DNA of 64,000 nt from Leptodactylus fallax (lineage: Eukaryota; Chordata; Amphibia; Anura; Leptodactylidae): the NCBI GenBank assembly GCA_947044405.1, contig CAMRHE010000035.1, positions 7,971,501 through 8,035,500 on the forward strand, in the 5' to 3' direction. The notes beneath the pieces are model-generated. The model was not told where the DNA came from and ran no database searches. It saw only the letters and a program-made list of their open reading frames with translations. The position numbers and the translations under genes were made by a program. Positions 37,819 through 49,689 of the stretch are shown here, one piece after another. Numbering within the stretch: the first letter of the stretch is position 1; every line of letters begins with the position of its first letter.

Positions 37819-38238
37819 ACTATATTGATAGAAGTATTGAGCCACTTATACATTACATCTACAAGAACTTTCATGACATCCCACCCTATATGTATAACAA
37901 TTGAGATAGAGTTGGTCCCACCCCCCCTATGCAGTTCAAACAGCTTCCACTTTTCTGGGAAAACTAGATTTGTATCTTTGTGAATTTTCATCTAGAACAG
38001 CGTTTGTGAGGTTGGATGAAAATGCCTAACTCAGAATCTATGTTCCAAAGGAGTCGAGGTCTGGATTCTGTGTGGGTCAGTCAAATTCTACCACACTAAA
38101 CTTATCCAAACCTGCCTTTTTGAATGATGGTTTACAGTCAGTTTGAAGAAGAAAAATGCTTTCCCTAAACTGTTCCTGCAAAGTTGTAAGCATGCAATTG
38201 TCAAAAATGTCTTGGTATACTTAAGCATTAAAAGGGAG
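37819..38238 (-). mobile_element. Old Tc1-like element, left part
   Basis: Starts near CTATATTGATAGAAGTATTG, a decayed terminal repeat. The following sequence (TCCACTTTTCTGGGAA, GGAGTCGAGGTCTGGATTCTGTG, GTCAAATTCTACCACACTAA, AATGTCTTGGTATACTTAAGCATTAA) is the non-template side of a Tc1-type transposase 3' half. It stops at GGGAG where the LTR element 38239-44424 is inserted, and resumes at 44425. Confidence 0.7.
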
Positions 38239-38817
38239 TGTTAAATAATATTTGACTGCAATATTCCTGACCTATTAGTGTTAAGTCTATTCTGCTGACA
38301 AAACTCTTGTATCTTATGGTGCATGGGTGTGGTTAGGGTATACTATTCTAGTATTGTAAAAATACAGTAGTAGAAAGTATAAGGATGTTGGGAAACACCC
38401 CCTCTCATGAATATAAATGATTGACAGACACACATGTCTGGGTCTCTCTCTGTAGGGGTCTCTCTCTTTGGGTGTCTCTCTCTTCCTACTTGTCTTACTT
38501 CCTCCGACACCTTGGAAGGATGTCAGAATTGTCCTACAGAAGACCAACACACATTGATGAATAAGCATGAGAACCATCTTGAAGAAACCTAACGCTGAAC
38601 TTCTCCTATGATGTAAGACATTGACTGATATTTCTGTTATGCTGGAAGGTTTCCATGTATCTGTTTTTCCATGAAGACTTCAATAAACTTCCATATTTTT
38701 ATAAGAAGCTGACAAGCCTCTAATAATGTTACCTTATGAGTCAACACGTGAGTAAGGATTTCATTCAATTGTAAAGTATTTTACAATTAGCAGGATATTA
38801 TTTTACAATGGCGAGCT
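38239..38817 (+). repeat. 5' LTR of gag-only element
   Basis: 579 bp, TGTTAAAT...TTTTACA. Contains a TATAAAT-like box (GAATATAAATGATTG, about 38409) and a polyadenylation signal AATAAA (CTTCAATAAACTTCC, about 38681). The central region carries GGTCTCTCTCT / GGTGTCTCTCT repeats at about 38442-38482. Confidence 0.9.
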
Positions 38818-38818
38818 A

Positions 38819-38836
38819 GTCAGTCGATTTTTTTCC
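38819..38836 (+). promoter_or_regulatory. Primer-binding-site candidate
   Basis: TGGCGAGCTAGTCAGTCG, one base after the LTR end. It starts with the TGG expected to pair with the CCA end of a tRNA. Which tRNA it fits cannot be decided by eye. Confidence 0.55.
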
Positions 38837-39174
38837 TGTTTTTTCTCATTCCTTCTACTTGCAAGAGGGGGACGAGATAGTATTTTGCACATTTTATAAA
38901 GTTGCAAGCTTCAGGAAATTTCGAAAATTACCTAGATGAATGAAATATGCTTACACCTGAAAGTTGCACGTGTTCCAGTAACCTCTACAGACGGAAGCCT
39001 GTGTGAGGAAAGCCTGTGAGGAACTGAAGAATTTTTGACAAGCAATAAAGGAGGACTACAGATGCCAGACGTACTGAGACGTGCTGATGAAAGGAACCAG
39101 TTGTCCCAAGGAGAAACTACAAGTTATAAGGTGACGGTTTTCTACGGTTGTAAGTAAAAATTTTACATTTAATT

Positions 39175-40608
39175 ATGGAAATTATAGTGTCCTTGCCTAA
39201 AAAGTGTAACTTAGAGTTTAAGTTTGTGCCTAGTGAAAGGTTACAGAATATATAGCAGAATCTGTATGCACAGTGTGCACAAGCAAATTCTATCCTAGAA
39301 ACTAAGAAATCATTGTGTGTTCTAAAAGAGAAAGAGAAGTTAAGGAATATTATGCATATGGTTAAGGTATTCCATAACATTATAACAGAAAAGTTACCAG
39401 AGAAAGAAGTCTGTAATGTAATTTCTGTTAATACACAAGAGACAGCTGTTGAAACGGATTCACAGGAATATCAGCATGCTGACATGAAGTGTCACGTGGC
39501 TGTAATGAGCATAGATAGCTCATCACAGAATAGTGAACAAATGGAGCCTGTAAATACTCAGGATGACCATAATAAAGGCACAGATATGTCAGTATATAAG
39601 CAATTACAAATTAAAGAAACTAAGCTGAAAATAAAGTTACAGAAACATTTGACCAATCTGAGTAAGGACATTCCCACATATGATATAGATATCCATGTGT
39701 GTAGAAACTCAGAAATTTTTGAAAGTTATGCAGATAAGCTTGATTTATCTACGAAACAGAAAAATCTCTTGTTTAGAACTTGGCTTCCTGCAAACTTTGC
39801 GAGATGTCTATCAGCAAAGATGTCTTATGACAATGAGTCAAATGAATGGTTACAGGACAGTGATGTAGACCGATTAAAGAAATTAATTTGGTGTACTACA
39901 GGTGACAGCATGCCAACATCTAAAATTCTGAATGAAATAAAGATTGGCAGAGCTGAATCTACATATTCAGTTATGTCTAGATTTGAGAGGACATATAAAG
40001 CTGTTGTTAGCAAAGTCAACTCTCAAACGATGGTGAGAACTTTTGTCAAGAAATTCAGATTTTTGGATCCAGTCACTCTGGCTATTGCATCAGATAAAAA
40101 GTCTTTATTTGAAGCTGCTAGTTTACTGGACATGGCCAGAAGACATCAGAGACAGATGGCAAATGTAAGACAAACAGGGACAAATCAAAGAATAAAGCCA
40201 CCTAAAAGAAATCTGTCAAATCAGATTACAGTGTCACCTATTTATAGAAAGAAAAGTGAGGAAATGTATGAGAAACGTAGGAAATTACACGTTGTATATA
40301 AGCCATATGTCATGAAAGAAGTTCCATTCATAAAAATCCCATTATCAGTTGTAAATAAGCAAATGTCAAACTCTCAGCCAGTCAAAGCTATTGATAGAGT
40401 CAGTCACCTAGGAAAGCAGGCACAAAATAGCGATCCTGACAGAGTAACAGCTGTTCCCAAAATGTTAAACTGTCATAGCAACCCATCTTTGACATCTGAT
40501 CTATTCCTGATCAGAAAAATGTCAGAAAGCTTAGAATATCTAAATGACAGATCATTACTCAACCTATTGGTGGATGTTATTGACAGAAGGGTCATGGGTC
40601 GAGCTTAA
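39175..40608 (+). CDS. gag: Gag-like capsid protein of LTR element, with one in-frame TAG
   Basis: Structural protein of the element, expected to assemble particles. An ATG at 39175 opens a frame that meets TAG at 39253-39255; past it the frame stays open to the stop at 40606-40608. The next ATG in frame is at 39352, giving 418 residues. Numbering from 39313: residues 35-90 are polar and probably disordered; 100-115 form a charged helix (KETKLKIKLQKHL); 130-240 look like a capsid. At 209-224, IKIGRAESTYSVMSRF fits the retroviral major homology region spacing (Glu215, seven residues, Arg223, Phe224), with Ile in place of the usual Gln at 211. At 245-280 comes a helical, Ala-rich stretch. The tail (290-360) is very basic (KPPKRN, YRKKSEEMYEKRRK) and could bind RNA, but no CCHC zinc knuckle is present. 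No protease follows. Family (Gag) is inferred from one motif plus context. Confidence 0.65.
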
Positions 40609-40786
40609 AAATATTGCTATATTAATGACTGTTTATTGGTATCATTTTACTATTCAGGCTGTAGAAAGATAAATGTTTCATATGAGAAGAAATTAAAATG
40701 ATCAGGTATAATTCAGATAGTTATGTGATGATGTTTATAAAATAGTCCTGATTATGATATCGATAATAATACTATATGTATACATC

Positions 40787-40789
<3 letters not shown>

Positions 40790-40836
<47 letters not shown>
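40790..40836. repeat. (TA)n microsatellite
   Basis: About 23 TA units inside the gag-only LTR element. Confidence 0.95.
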
Positions 40837-40840
<4 letters not shown>

Positions 40841-42631
40841 CACATGAGTGTCAAGTAAAAGTCACTTGATTTTACTATGTTAAGTGGTGATATATATTTT
40901 GGTCACATCCCACTCTGGATACAGAGAAAGGGAAAACAAAGGTATATAATATGATCATATAGTATTCGAAGTCAAGAAAGTAAACTTTTTCATTGGTTAA
41001 AATTGTTAGCATATCAATTTGATTTTTTGCTAAAATTTTATCTATTTTTCTCCTTAGATATTTCATATATGAAAAAGCAACAGTTGAATCACTCATCAAT
41101 TTTTCATTATAGCCCAATATATGCATGAATTGTCTAACAATTAATTTGATAAACAGATTAATATGGTGTGACTAATAGCAATGCATATTAAAGGAAAATA
41201 AGTCATAACTTACGATAGTTTTTTTCTTTGTGTAAGTGCATGCAAACTCTGAAAGCATGACACTCAGTGTGGTCAGTTGATTGACAAGGAATAAATGGTG
41301 ACGTGATCCTGTTGGGTCCATTGTAGTGTAAGTGTCAATGTCATGTCTTTATGTTAACTGCAGTTCTGTGATGTTAGAGATAGGCCTAAGAAAAAACCAG
41401 GATGCATCCAAGAAGGAAAAAGTATAACACATCTAAAGACGTCTATATTTATTTTTTGTCCTATGTGAAACATTATATTGAATGTTCATTGGGAAATAGC
41501 AGATATATTTAAGATACATCAAAAGGAAGCTCATATGATGTAAAACAGAAAATCTAAACACATATGTTCTTAAAGCTGCAGAAGTCACATGAGGTTTGAG
41601 TGTAAGTGACAGCTGCTAAGACATGTAGGTTGAATGTACATCTTAGTTCATGAATATTTAGATAGTCAAAGAATTAGCTTTTGACAAAGATAATACAGAT
41701 AGCTTTCCAATATATTTGGTTAAAATGACAAAGGTTTATTGGGGTAATTTTATCAAGAAATGATAAATATATTATTCATAGTGTGTAAAGCTGGATATGA
41801 TCTATAACAAGTATTGTTTTATTGTATCACTGGTTATGTATTCTTACAAAGGTACACACACACTTATATACAATCAGAACCTACAAACATTGGGAAAATA
41901 TAATTGTCTTATATGTAAATGAGATAAGCTAATCTTCTTCATGAAAGGACAATTAATATTAAGAGCAAAGAGAAGTTATATCAAGAGATATATTCTTTGT
42001 TTATTTTGCAAACTTCTGATTATAGAATGTGACATTTTGGAATATTTATGTTTTATAATACTTATTTCATATGTTGTTTAATGTGTTTACATATATACAA
42101 TCATTACACAAAAATATACACATTTAATTAGGTAAAAGGATGTATTTTTTAAGTTTGATTCTGAGCAGAGTCAAAAGTTGGTCACATTTTGCAAGTGTCA
42201 GTTTATACTATTCTTGGAGTGATGGTATTTAAAAGGTTAAAGGTCACAGTTTTCTGTGAAGAGCCAGTTGTTAAAAAAGGACAAAGCAACTTTAAGATGT
42301 GGTATTATTCATATATCTTTTGACTAAATGAATAAAGTTGAATATTGTGTCTTAAATAAAGAGCACAATAATATTTAGTAAAGTAATGCTTAATATAAAG
42401 GTATTTCTTTATTAAAAAGGATAGTAAAGTGATTGTACTTTAAAATTTATGAATAAGTATGATAACACATTCATATTGGAACATATTGATGTTTAGTATA
42501 TTTATGCTAAGTTATGATCAAAGAATAAATATTGTGAATCTCTATAAAATGGTAATAATGAAATCACATTGTTTTAAGATTATGTTGCAATTTGTCAAAG
42601 TGAACTAAAGTATATATATGTTAATAGGTAT

Positions 42632-42633
<2 letters not shown>

Positions 42634-42676
<43 letters not shown>
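42634..42676. repeat. (TA)n microsatellite
   Basis: About 21 TA units inside the gag-only LTR element. Confidence 0.95.
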
Positions 42677-42677
<1 letters not shown>

Positions 42678-43828
42678 TGTATATATAAATATTGTGTCCA
42701 AAGTAGTATTGTGTGATCATTTGATAAAATATGAATATCAATAATTGTTATTATCATATTAATATTTTGCATATAAAAGATAATTATTATTATGAATGAT
42801 ATGGTACACTGTGATATTATATGGTAGTAAGTCACCTAGTTAGGTGAAATATTAGGAAAAGGGAAATTTATCTTCAATCAAGTCCAAGATTATGATAAAG
42901 TTTGATATCAAATATTAATAAAAGACTTTGACAGTTACAAGACGAAAAAGATGTGCAGAAAGAAACAACTCAAAGGTGTGAAAGCTATACACGTAAGCTT
43001 ATGCCAAGGACTGTGTTCATAATTTAACAGTTACTGATGAAAATTATTAATGGAGTTTGGAAACATTGATGATGATTGGACTGAGTTATAAAGATTGTTC
43101 TTCATCAACATTCTTATGGAGTCCCATCAACTGCAAAACTTCAAGGAAATTTGCTTGGTAAGCAAAAGAGTAATGGATAATGAACCCTACTACATATATT
43201 CTTTATTTGAGACTGTTAATACTAAATGAACTGAAGTGACAAAGCAGCAGAGATGTGTGTCAATATTAACACTTTGCAGTGCTGCCTCAGAAGTGTCACA
43301 GCTGCTCCACAACTGACAAGTGATCATGGTGAAGAAGAATGTCACTACAGTCTGTGTCTCATGACAAGTTATCATAAGGAATACATACTTAATATATGGA
43401 CTGTGTTGCTATATCAATATCTTCATAATATGAACTTTATTGGACAATGTGATAATATCTGCCACAACATGACGGAAATCTATAAACTAAAGTTAACAAG
43501 TCAAAACCTTCAACAACAACATTTGTGCTAAACCTTCTATTATGACAGAAGAAGATGACCAGAAGAAGATGATGAAAGAAGCCTAGAAGTCTAGTTTAGT
43601 TAGTATATCAAATCATTTTCCTATTTGATCACGGTTTACCATAACATTTATTAATGTCATAATTTATTGCAATTTGATAAAATTATTGTTATATGGACAA
43701 TTAATTTATTTATGAAAATTAAGTTCTAGTATAAAAAAAAGAAGAAGGAAGATGTAGTCTAATTATGTTCTATGAATATTGTCTAATGATATGTATCTTG
43801 AGGGTTCAAACAGATGTATATCACCCTC

Positions 43829-43840
43829 AAGAGGGGGAAA
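43829..43840 (+). promoter_or_regulatory. Polypurine tract
   Basis: AAGAGGGGGAAA directly before the 3' LTR: the expected primer site for plus-strand DNA synthesis. Confidence 0.85.
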
Positions 43841-44424
43841 TGTTAAATAATATTTGACTGCAATATTCCTGACCTATTAGTGTTAAGTCTATTCTGCTGA
43901 CAAAACTCTTGTATATTATGGTGCATGGGTGTGGTTAGGGTATACTATTCTAGTATTGTCCAAATACAGTAGTAGAAAGTATAAGGATGTTGGGAAACAC
44001 CCCCTCTCATGAATATAAATGATTGACAGACACACTTGTCTGGGTCTCTCTCTGTGGGGGTCTCTCTCTTTGGGTGTCTCTCTCTTCCGACTTGTCTTAC
44101 TTCCTCCGACACCTTGGAAGGATGGCAGAATTGTCCTACAGAAGACCAACACACATTGAATAAGCATGAGCCAAGATGTCTGCAAGAGAACCATCTTGAA
44201 GAAACCTAACTCTGAACTTCTCCTATGATGTAAGACATTGACTGATATTTCTGTTATGCTGGAAGGTTTCCATGTATCTGTTTTTCCATGAAGACTTCAA
44301 TAAACTTCCATGTTTTTATAAGAAGCTGACAAGCCTCTAATAATGTTACCTTATGGGTCAACACGTGAGTAAGGATTTCATTCAATTGTAAAGCATTTTA
44401 CAATTAGCAGGATATTATTTTACA
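43841..44424 (+). repeat. 3' LTR of gag-only element
   Basis: 584 bp, same ends as the 5' LTR. It has a short stretch (GAGCCAAGATGTCTGCAAGA region, about 44168) missing from the 5' copy. The minus-strand frames of 69-92 codons crossing both LTRs are not genes. Confidence 0.9.
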
Positions 44425-45670
44425 GGGAGTTGTCTGAAACTGACATTTAACCCTTAGAACAGATCATTAAATTTATATTAGTGGGGGCACACACCTAGGC
44501 CTTATACTGATAAGTTGTTTTAAGAACAGTGTACAAATGAATGAGAATTGAGATGTAATGATGGAGCCTGGCCAGTGCACAGTGTACAAAGCTGTTTGCT
44601 TATGGCTCTGTACACAGTGCTAAAAAGAGCTGATCAGTGTGGGGCCCCTAACCAAGCAGTTGTATGCAAGCCTTACATCACCAAGCACAATGTATTGGGT
44701 GGAGCAATAGGCACACCACCATGGGACTCTAGAGCAGTGGAAAATGTTCTATAGAGTCATGAATCATACTTCTCTATCTGCACAGTCTGATGGGCAAGTC
44801 TTGGTTTGGTGAATGCCAGGAAAACCTTACCTCCTGTATGCATTGTGCTAACTATAAAGCTTGGTGGAGCAGGTACAGATATAGCAGTCATTAACATTAA
44901 GCCTGGCACTATGCTTGCATGATATCTTCTGCATTCAACATGCTACAAGACTTATCAGGAGCTGCCTATCAATCATCTATCGGACTTCCAGATACAGAAG
45001 CGTGATTTACAAAACACATTTCCACCATTACAGAGTCTAGTGGTGGTATGCTTTATACCACTCCATCTGAATGGCACTGTGCTTGGTGATCTATGCAGCT
45101 GCAAGGGCTATGGAAACCCATGCCATGGAGATCCCAATGCACAGTTTTCATGCTGATGTTAATGCCAGAGGAGATTTGGAACTCTGTACTTACTGAGTTA
45201 GCAGAGAGTTGGAGACTTTTATGCACTATGCACCTCAGCACTCGATGACCCAGAACTGTAAAGGTATGATAACACAGTAGAATTTGTACAGGCTGATAAA
45301 TTCAGCTTCAGGAATTTTCTGTGACCAAATTCTGGCGCAATTTGCCTCAAAGTCAGCTCCAAATTCAGACATGTGAGTATACTCTAACTTTTACATGGTT
45401 TGCCATTTCATGGCTGAGTTGTTGTAAATCCTAAACACTTCCACTTTTCAATCATATCACTCACAAGCGATCATGGAATATCTAATAGGGAAGAAATTTC
45501 ACATATTGACAGGAAACAACAGTGACATCCTATTACAGTACCACTCTGGAATTCGGTGAGTTCTTTAGAATGATCCATTCTTTCACAAACGTTTGCAGAG
45601 GCAAACTGCTGGATTTTATATATCTGTGGCATTTGTTAAGATTAGTGATGTAAATCTTCATACTTGAGAG
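44425..45670 (-). pseudogene. Old Tc1-like element, right part with transposase remnant
   Basis: Continuation of 37819-38238 after the LTR insertion. The minus frame 45053-45241 contains STEFQISSGINISMKTVHWD and LHGMGFHSPCSCIDHQAQC, the N-terminal DNA-binding tail and linker of a Tc1-type transposase (usual form TVRRELHGMGFHGRAA). Pieces of the catalytic half follow toward 44550 but are riddled with stops; no catalytic triad is visible. The right terminal repeat should lie near 45660-45672 (CATACTTGAGAGG) but is too decayed to define. This is the oldest of the Tc1 copies here. Confidence 0.7.
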
Positions 45671-46420
45671 GAAAAATGTTTTACAGCGCTTTCACAAGGA
45701 TTTTCCTGTTTTAGATCAAGAGGAACCATTTTTCATCCTGGTGTTTTTAGTTTTCACTCCCCACTTTTCAAAGGTCACAGCTGTTTCCGTTCATAGAACC
45801 CTATTAGGGCTTATTTTTTGCGGGACAAATTGTACTTCATAATAGCAGCATTTAATATTCTGTGCAATGTACTGGAAGCTGGTAAAATCTAAATGGGGTT
45901 AAATTGGGGGGAAAAAAAAAAAAAAAACTGTGCCATTTACTCACAGGCTTTGTTTTTATGTAGTTCAGGTGCAGTAAAAAATATATTATATTAGATGGTA
46001 CCGATATTCTGATATTAGATCACAGCAATACCAAATGTATATAGTTTTTGTTATGCTTTAATATCTTAAATTTGTGATGTTTTGATATTTTTTTATGAAT
46101 TTTTTTGGAAGGCAAACTGGTGGAAAAAATGTTTTTACGGCCAATTAATTTTTTTTTTTGTGTTCTTTTGTTCCTACTACAGCATTCACCAGATGAGATA
46201 AATATTTTTATATCTTAATAATCTTGGCATTTGTTTATGTTTATTTTATAAATGTATTCTAGGGAAAGGGAGTCTTTAGAAGGATCCTCACTATCATAAC
46301 AACTGAATGGCTTGAGCAATCTTGAAATCCTGGTTTGAAAGTTGAATTAAAAGTGATGCATTGGATGCCTTGGTTACATCTGACCATGACATTTGAGGGT
46401 TTAATAGAAAATAATTATAG
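45671..46420. repeat. Dispersed repeat with homopolymers
   Basis: From about 45715: TTTTCACTCCCCACTTTTC, GGGCTTATTTTTTGCGGGAC, AAATTGTACTTCATAATAGC, ATGGTACCGATATTCTG. Internally repeated A and T runs. Resembles the A/T-rich half of the TTAA family (19531-20660, 46736-47596) in layout. No ends defined. Confidence 0.45.
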
Positions 46421-46604
46421 ATGAGCAAATCAAAGCTGCAAAAGTGGAATTTGAACCGAATTTCAGGAAATCTTCGATTTCGCCATTTCCGGATTTCCTC
46501 ACGCTTCAAATCACATTTTTTAATGAAATGGCTGCTGCACTTGTTAGGACAAGGGACAAAGAACTCTGGGAACACAGGATCACCCACAATGCCAAGCATG
46601 CAGC
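46421..46604. repeat. Frog dispersed repeat, left part
   Basis: ATAGATGAGCAAATCAAAGC ... GAACTCTGGGAACACAGGAT ... CAATGCCAAGCATGCAGC. It is interrupted at CATGCAGC by the hAT-like element 46605-55529 and continues at 55538, where CTAATCAGCATCCATCTGG follows. Not coding. Confidence 0.65.
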
Positions 46605-46735
46605 CAGTGGTGAACCTAGCCTCTTTGCTGCCTGAGACGGATTATAGAAAGACCCCCCCCAAAAAAAAAAATGCTACTAGCTTCACATACTGCTATCGTC
46701 GCACAATATACACAAAGTTATAAAACAGTTTTTAA

Positions 46736-47596
46736 CCACTTCCATACCAGATGCTTTACCCCCTTTCAGACCAGGCACATTTTCAAGTTTTTTGTATGTG
46801 CAGTTTTGTAGGACTATAACATTTTTATAATTTGCGTTATTCAACTAATTTCTGCATCTTTTTTCGGTGACACATAGGGTTTTATTTTTATGTTTTTATT
46901 TTTGCATGTGTTTTAATTTTTTTTATATCCGGGAAAATATAAAAAAAGAAGAGGGAAAACGTGTCTGTTTTTCACTTTCATTTTTTTTTTTTTTTTTTTT
47001 TTTACAATGGTGTTTTATTGGCGTATTTTTTATTTTTTATTTTATTTACTTTTTTTAACTTTTCTATTAATTTTTATTTATTTATTTTTTTACATTGTGT
47101 GTCCCCATAAGGTCATAATACACCTTTGGGGACATCTTATCACTGTTTCTTTTGTAGGGGAGGCTGATTTCCCCTGTAACTGGGGCTGGTACATTTAGTC
47201 CCAATTGCAGGAGGAATACAGCCTCCTGCATGTTACTTTCACATTACTATAGAGCTGATCTGGGTTCTGTAGGACCCAGCAGCTCTAACAGACTCTGATC
47301 CCGTCGGATCATGTGACTGCCGGGTCAGAGGAGATCTGCAAGATGGCAGCGCCCATAGCATTGTATACAGCACTCATTGAACGCTGTATACACAGCGATC
47401 GGGAAGGCAGGGAAGGTAATAAACCTTCCCTGACTTCTCTATGGGAGCTCCGGCTGATGTGACAGCTGGCTCCCCGTTTCAGCAGCTGCACGATTTCATT
47501 CAGCTGCTGAGTTGTGATTGGACGTACCGGTACGTCCTTGCAGAACTAGACAGCTACCTTCCAGACGTAAAAACCCAATGGGTGGTCCAGAAGTGG
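46736..47596. mobile_element. TTAA-type non-autonomous transposon
   Basis: TTAA at 46732-46735 and 47597-47600. The empty site can be read in the sister hAT copy (inverted, near 61225-61240), which has TTTTTAAGAATTC uninterrupted. The inverted ends are CCACTTCCATACCAG and CCACTTCTGGACCACC. The left half is made of T/A homopolymers (a 23-base T run at 46981), the right half is GC-richer (GTCGGATCATGTGACTGCC). The TTAA duplication points to piggyBac or Kolobok mobilisation. Hydrophobic frames over the T runs are not genes. Confidence 0.9.
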
Positions 47597-49124
47597 TTAA
47601 GAATTCTTCCTGTATTACTGCAGTATCAGATCAACAACACGGCATTAACAATGAAAGTAACTTCACACATCTTCTGCTTGGTGGATGGACGAACCTACGT
47701 GGCCCCCATTCTGTTTAATAGTAGCCCCGCAGATAGCTGAGTACTGTACTTCGGCTATATTTGGCACTCCCATTGAAGTGAATGAGAGCGTGGTTTGGCC
47801 ATCCACCAAGCGACACGACTATATATATGAATTCCCACCCAGTGGGGGGGGGGACCCAATTCTCAGGTTCAGTGGGGATCTCAGCAGACAGACCCCCATA
47901 AATCAGGTATTTATCCTCTATCATTTAGGTGAATACAGGGCAGTAACATTTTGTGACTTACAGGTGATGTCTGACTAATCGGTCACATTTCCCTTCTCTT
48001 CCCTTTGGATCGCCATGACCACTTCTTCCAGCTCTGACTTGTCTCTGCAAAGTTTGCAACACAGATATCTTTGGCTCCTCACTTTTCCAGGCATCCAACC
48101 CACATTGTCCTAACCTGCACAAAGCCCCCATCCTGCTGCTACCCGAATTATAAAATATATGATATAACCCCATAGATTGCATAATATCCCCAAGTGCATC
48201 TTTATATTAATAATGTCAGTGTGTACCCTGTATAAATAGTGCCCCTTATCAATGCCCATGTGTACCCTGTATAAGTAGTGACCCTTATCAATGCCCCAGG
48301 TGTTTCCTAATTAAAAGGTTTTCCAGTTCATTAATAAATTAATCAGTGGGGCTCAAAAACCCAGGACCCCCACTGATCAGCTTTTTGAATGAACTGTGGT
48401 ACCTGTGTAAGCACCGTGAACGCTTCTACATAGTGTCATTTATTTCATAGTGGCCATGTCATGTAACTACAGCCTCGTCCTATACATGTCTATGTGACAA
48501 GACTGTAATTACATCACACAGTCACTATAAACAGACAGTGCGTGATATAAACAGGCACCATGGCCCCTTCATACAGCTAATCAGAGGGGGGGGGGGGTCC
48601 ACTGATCTTTTATTGATGATCTGTCCTAAGGATAGAGCAACAATAAAAATGAGCAGGAAATCCCCTTTAATAAAGCCCAAGTCACCTTAAAGGGTTTGTC
48701 CAGGATAGCCACTTTTTTAATATGAAGCTGGGGAAGGTGCTCTGGTGTCTCCAAGCACGTTCCAGTCCTGCTGCTCCAGTATTTTCTTCCAGTAGAAGTC
48801 CCCACACGTCCACGTCCCGTGTCAGTGACCTCAGCTGTCATGTGCGGTGGGGACTTCCGCCAGAAAAAAACACCGGAGCAGCAGAGCCAGACTGCGGTGG
48901 GAGACAGAGCACAAGGGACAGGTGAGTAGGTGTTTTTTTGTTTGTTTGTTTTTTTAAATCACTTCCCCCAGTCTCATATTAAGAAAGTGGTTATCCTGGA
49001 CAAGCCCTTTAATTAATTGCCCCCTTATATTATGCCCCTGATTCCCCCTGACAAATACTTCTCCCCTAATGACCCTTTACATAAATGATGCCCCCTTCTA
49101 TTCATAATGTCCCCTAATGACCAC
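47597..49124. repeat. Body of the hAT-like element
   Basis: Matches 60270-61230 of the sister copy, in reverse. Additional inner fold-back repeats: CCCTTTAATAAAGCCCAAGT / AAAGGGTTTGTCCAGGATAG (about 48662-48705) pairs with GGTTATCCTGGACAAGCCCT (48990-49009), the ends of another TTAA-like MITE. Not coding. Confidence 0.6.
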
Positions 49125-49573
49125 TGTTGGGGGTTAAGTCCCCCCGGGATGGATGTCACCGTAAGCCTAATTAAATAAATAACCAGTTTCGAGCGCTCGG
49201 GAAACAAGATGTACACAGGTATCGTGTATGAACCGTTTCTTCTTTATTGCGTAGTTCAATACAGTTTTAAAGGTAAGCTCAGTTACATAACAGTCATGTG
49301 ATCAATGTACATATATGGGTTTTCCAGTTCCGTTACCAGACAAAGTTGTTCAGTTTCCCATCACCCCAGATGTTTCCTTTTCACCTAGTCTAAATGTCCT
49401 CCTTATCTTTCCTGAGAATGGTACATCTCTGAGAACAGCAGAACTGTTGATATTCAGACCCTGAGATTATATTCTATCTCTAAACTATTTAGTCTGCATG
49501 GAGAACATTTCACCCTGTGTCTTCTATATACTGCATTATAAAATATAATACAAGTCATGCTTTAACCCTTACA
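49125..49573 (-). repeat. ERV 3' LTR
   Basis: 449 bp. In element orientation it starts TGTAAGGGTTAAAGC and ends CCCCCAACA. The polyadenylation signal AATAAA is at 49248-49243. Confidence 0.95.
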
Positions 49574-49590
49574 ATTCCCCCATTTTAGGA
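49574..49590 (-). promoter_or_regulatory. ERV polypurine tract
   Basis: On the minus strand AAAATGGGGGAAT just before the LTR start TGTAAGG. Confidence 0.75.
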
Positions 49591-49689
49591 CTTTATTTTT
49601 AATTAAGTTCAATGAATACCTTCACACTGTTTGTGTGCCATCTATGATGGATTCTCCATTGAAGAGGTTAAAAATAACATCCTATCTTA

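Larger units (their letters stand above)
40609..43829 (+). other. Internal non-coding part of the gag-only element
   Basis: 3.2 kb, very AT-rich, where pol and env would lie in a complete retroelement. No frame shows RT, RNase H, integrase or protease motifs. It holds two long (TA)n tracts (40790-40836 and 42634-42676). The only sense frame worth noting is 43253-43531 (92 codons, Cys-rich, e.g. CCLRSV, CDNICHNM, no signal peptide or membrane segment), which lies near the 3' LTR. I cannot assign it and it may be chance. Confidence 0.6.
38239..44424 (+). mobile_element. Gag-only LTR retroelement (non-autonomous)
   Basis: 6186 bp, bounded by the exact 5-bp target duplication GGGAG (38234-38238 and 44425-44429). 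Two direct LTRs begin TGTTAAATAATA and end ATTTTACA. Order: 5' LTR, primer-binding-site candidate, 357-bp leader, one Gag-like frame, 3.2 kb without recognisable pol or env, polypurine tract, 3' LTR. A 5-bp duplication and TG...CA LTRs fit retrovirus-like integration. With no protease, RT or integrase it must depend on proteins of another element. LTRs differ by about a dozen substitutions and one indel of roughly 12-20 bases by eye (about 98 percent identical outside the indel), so the insertion is fairly recent. Confidence 0.85.

Noticed and set aside
43916..44194. 92-codon minus-strand frame, also present at 38314-38577
   Set aside because: Lies inside both LTRs, so the duplicate frame reflects LTR identity and not a gene family.
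46867..47198. Two hydrophobic plus-strand frames resembling membrane proteins
   Set aside because: Phe/Leu richness comes from poly-T tracts inside the TTAA transposon 46736-47596.
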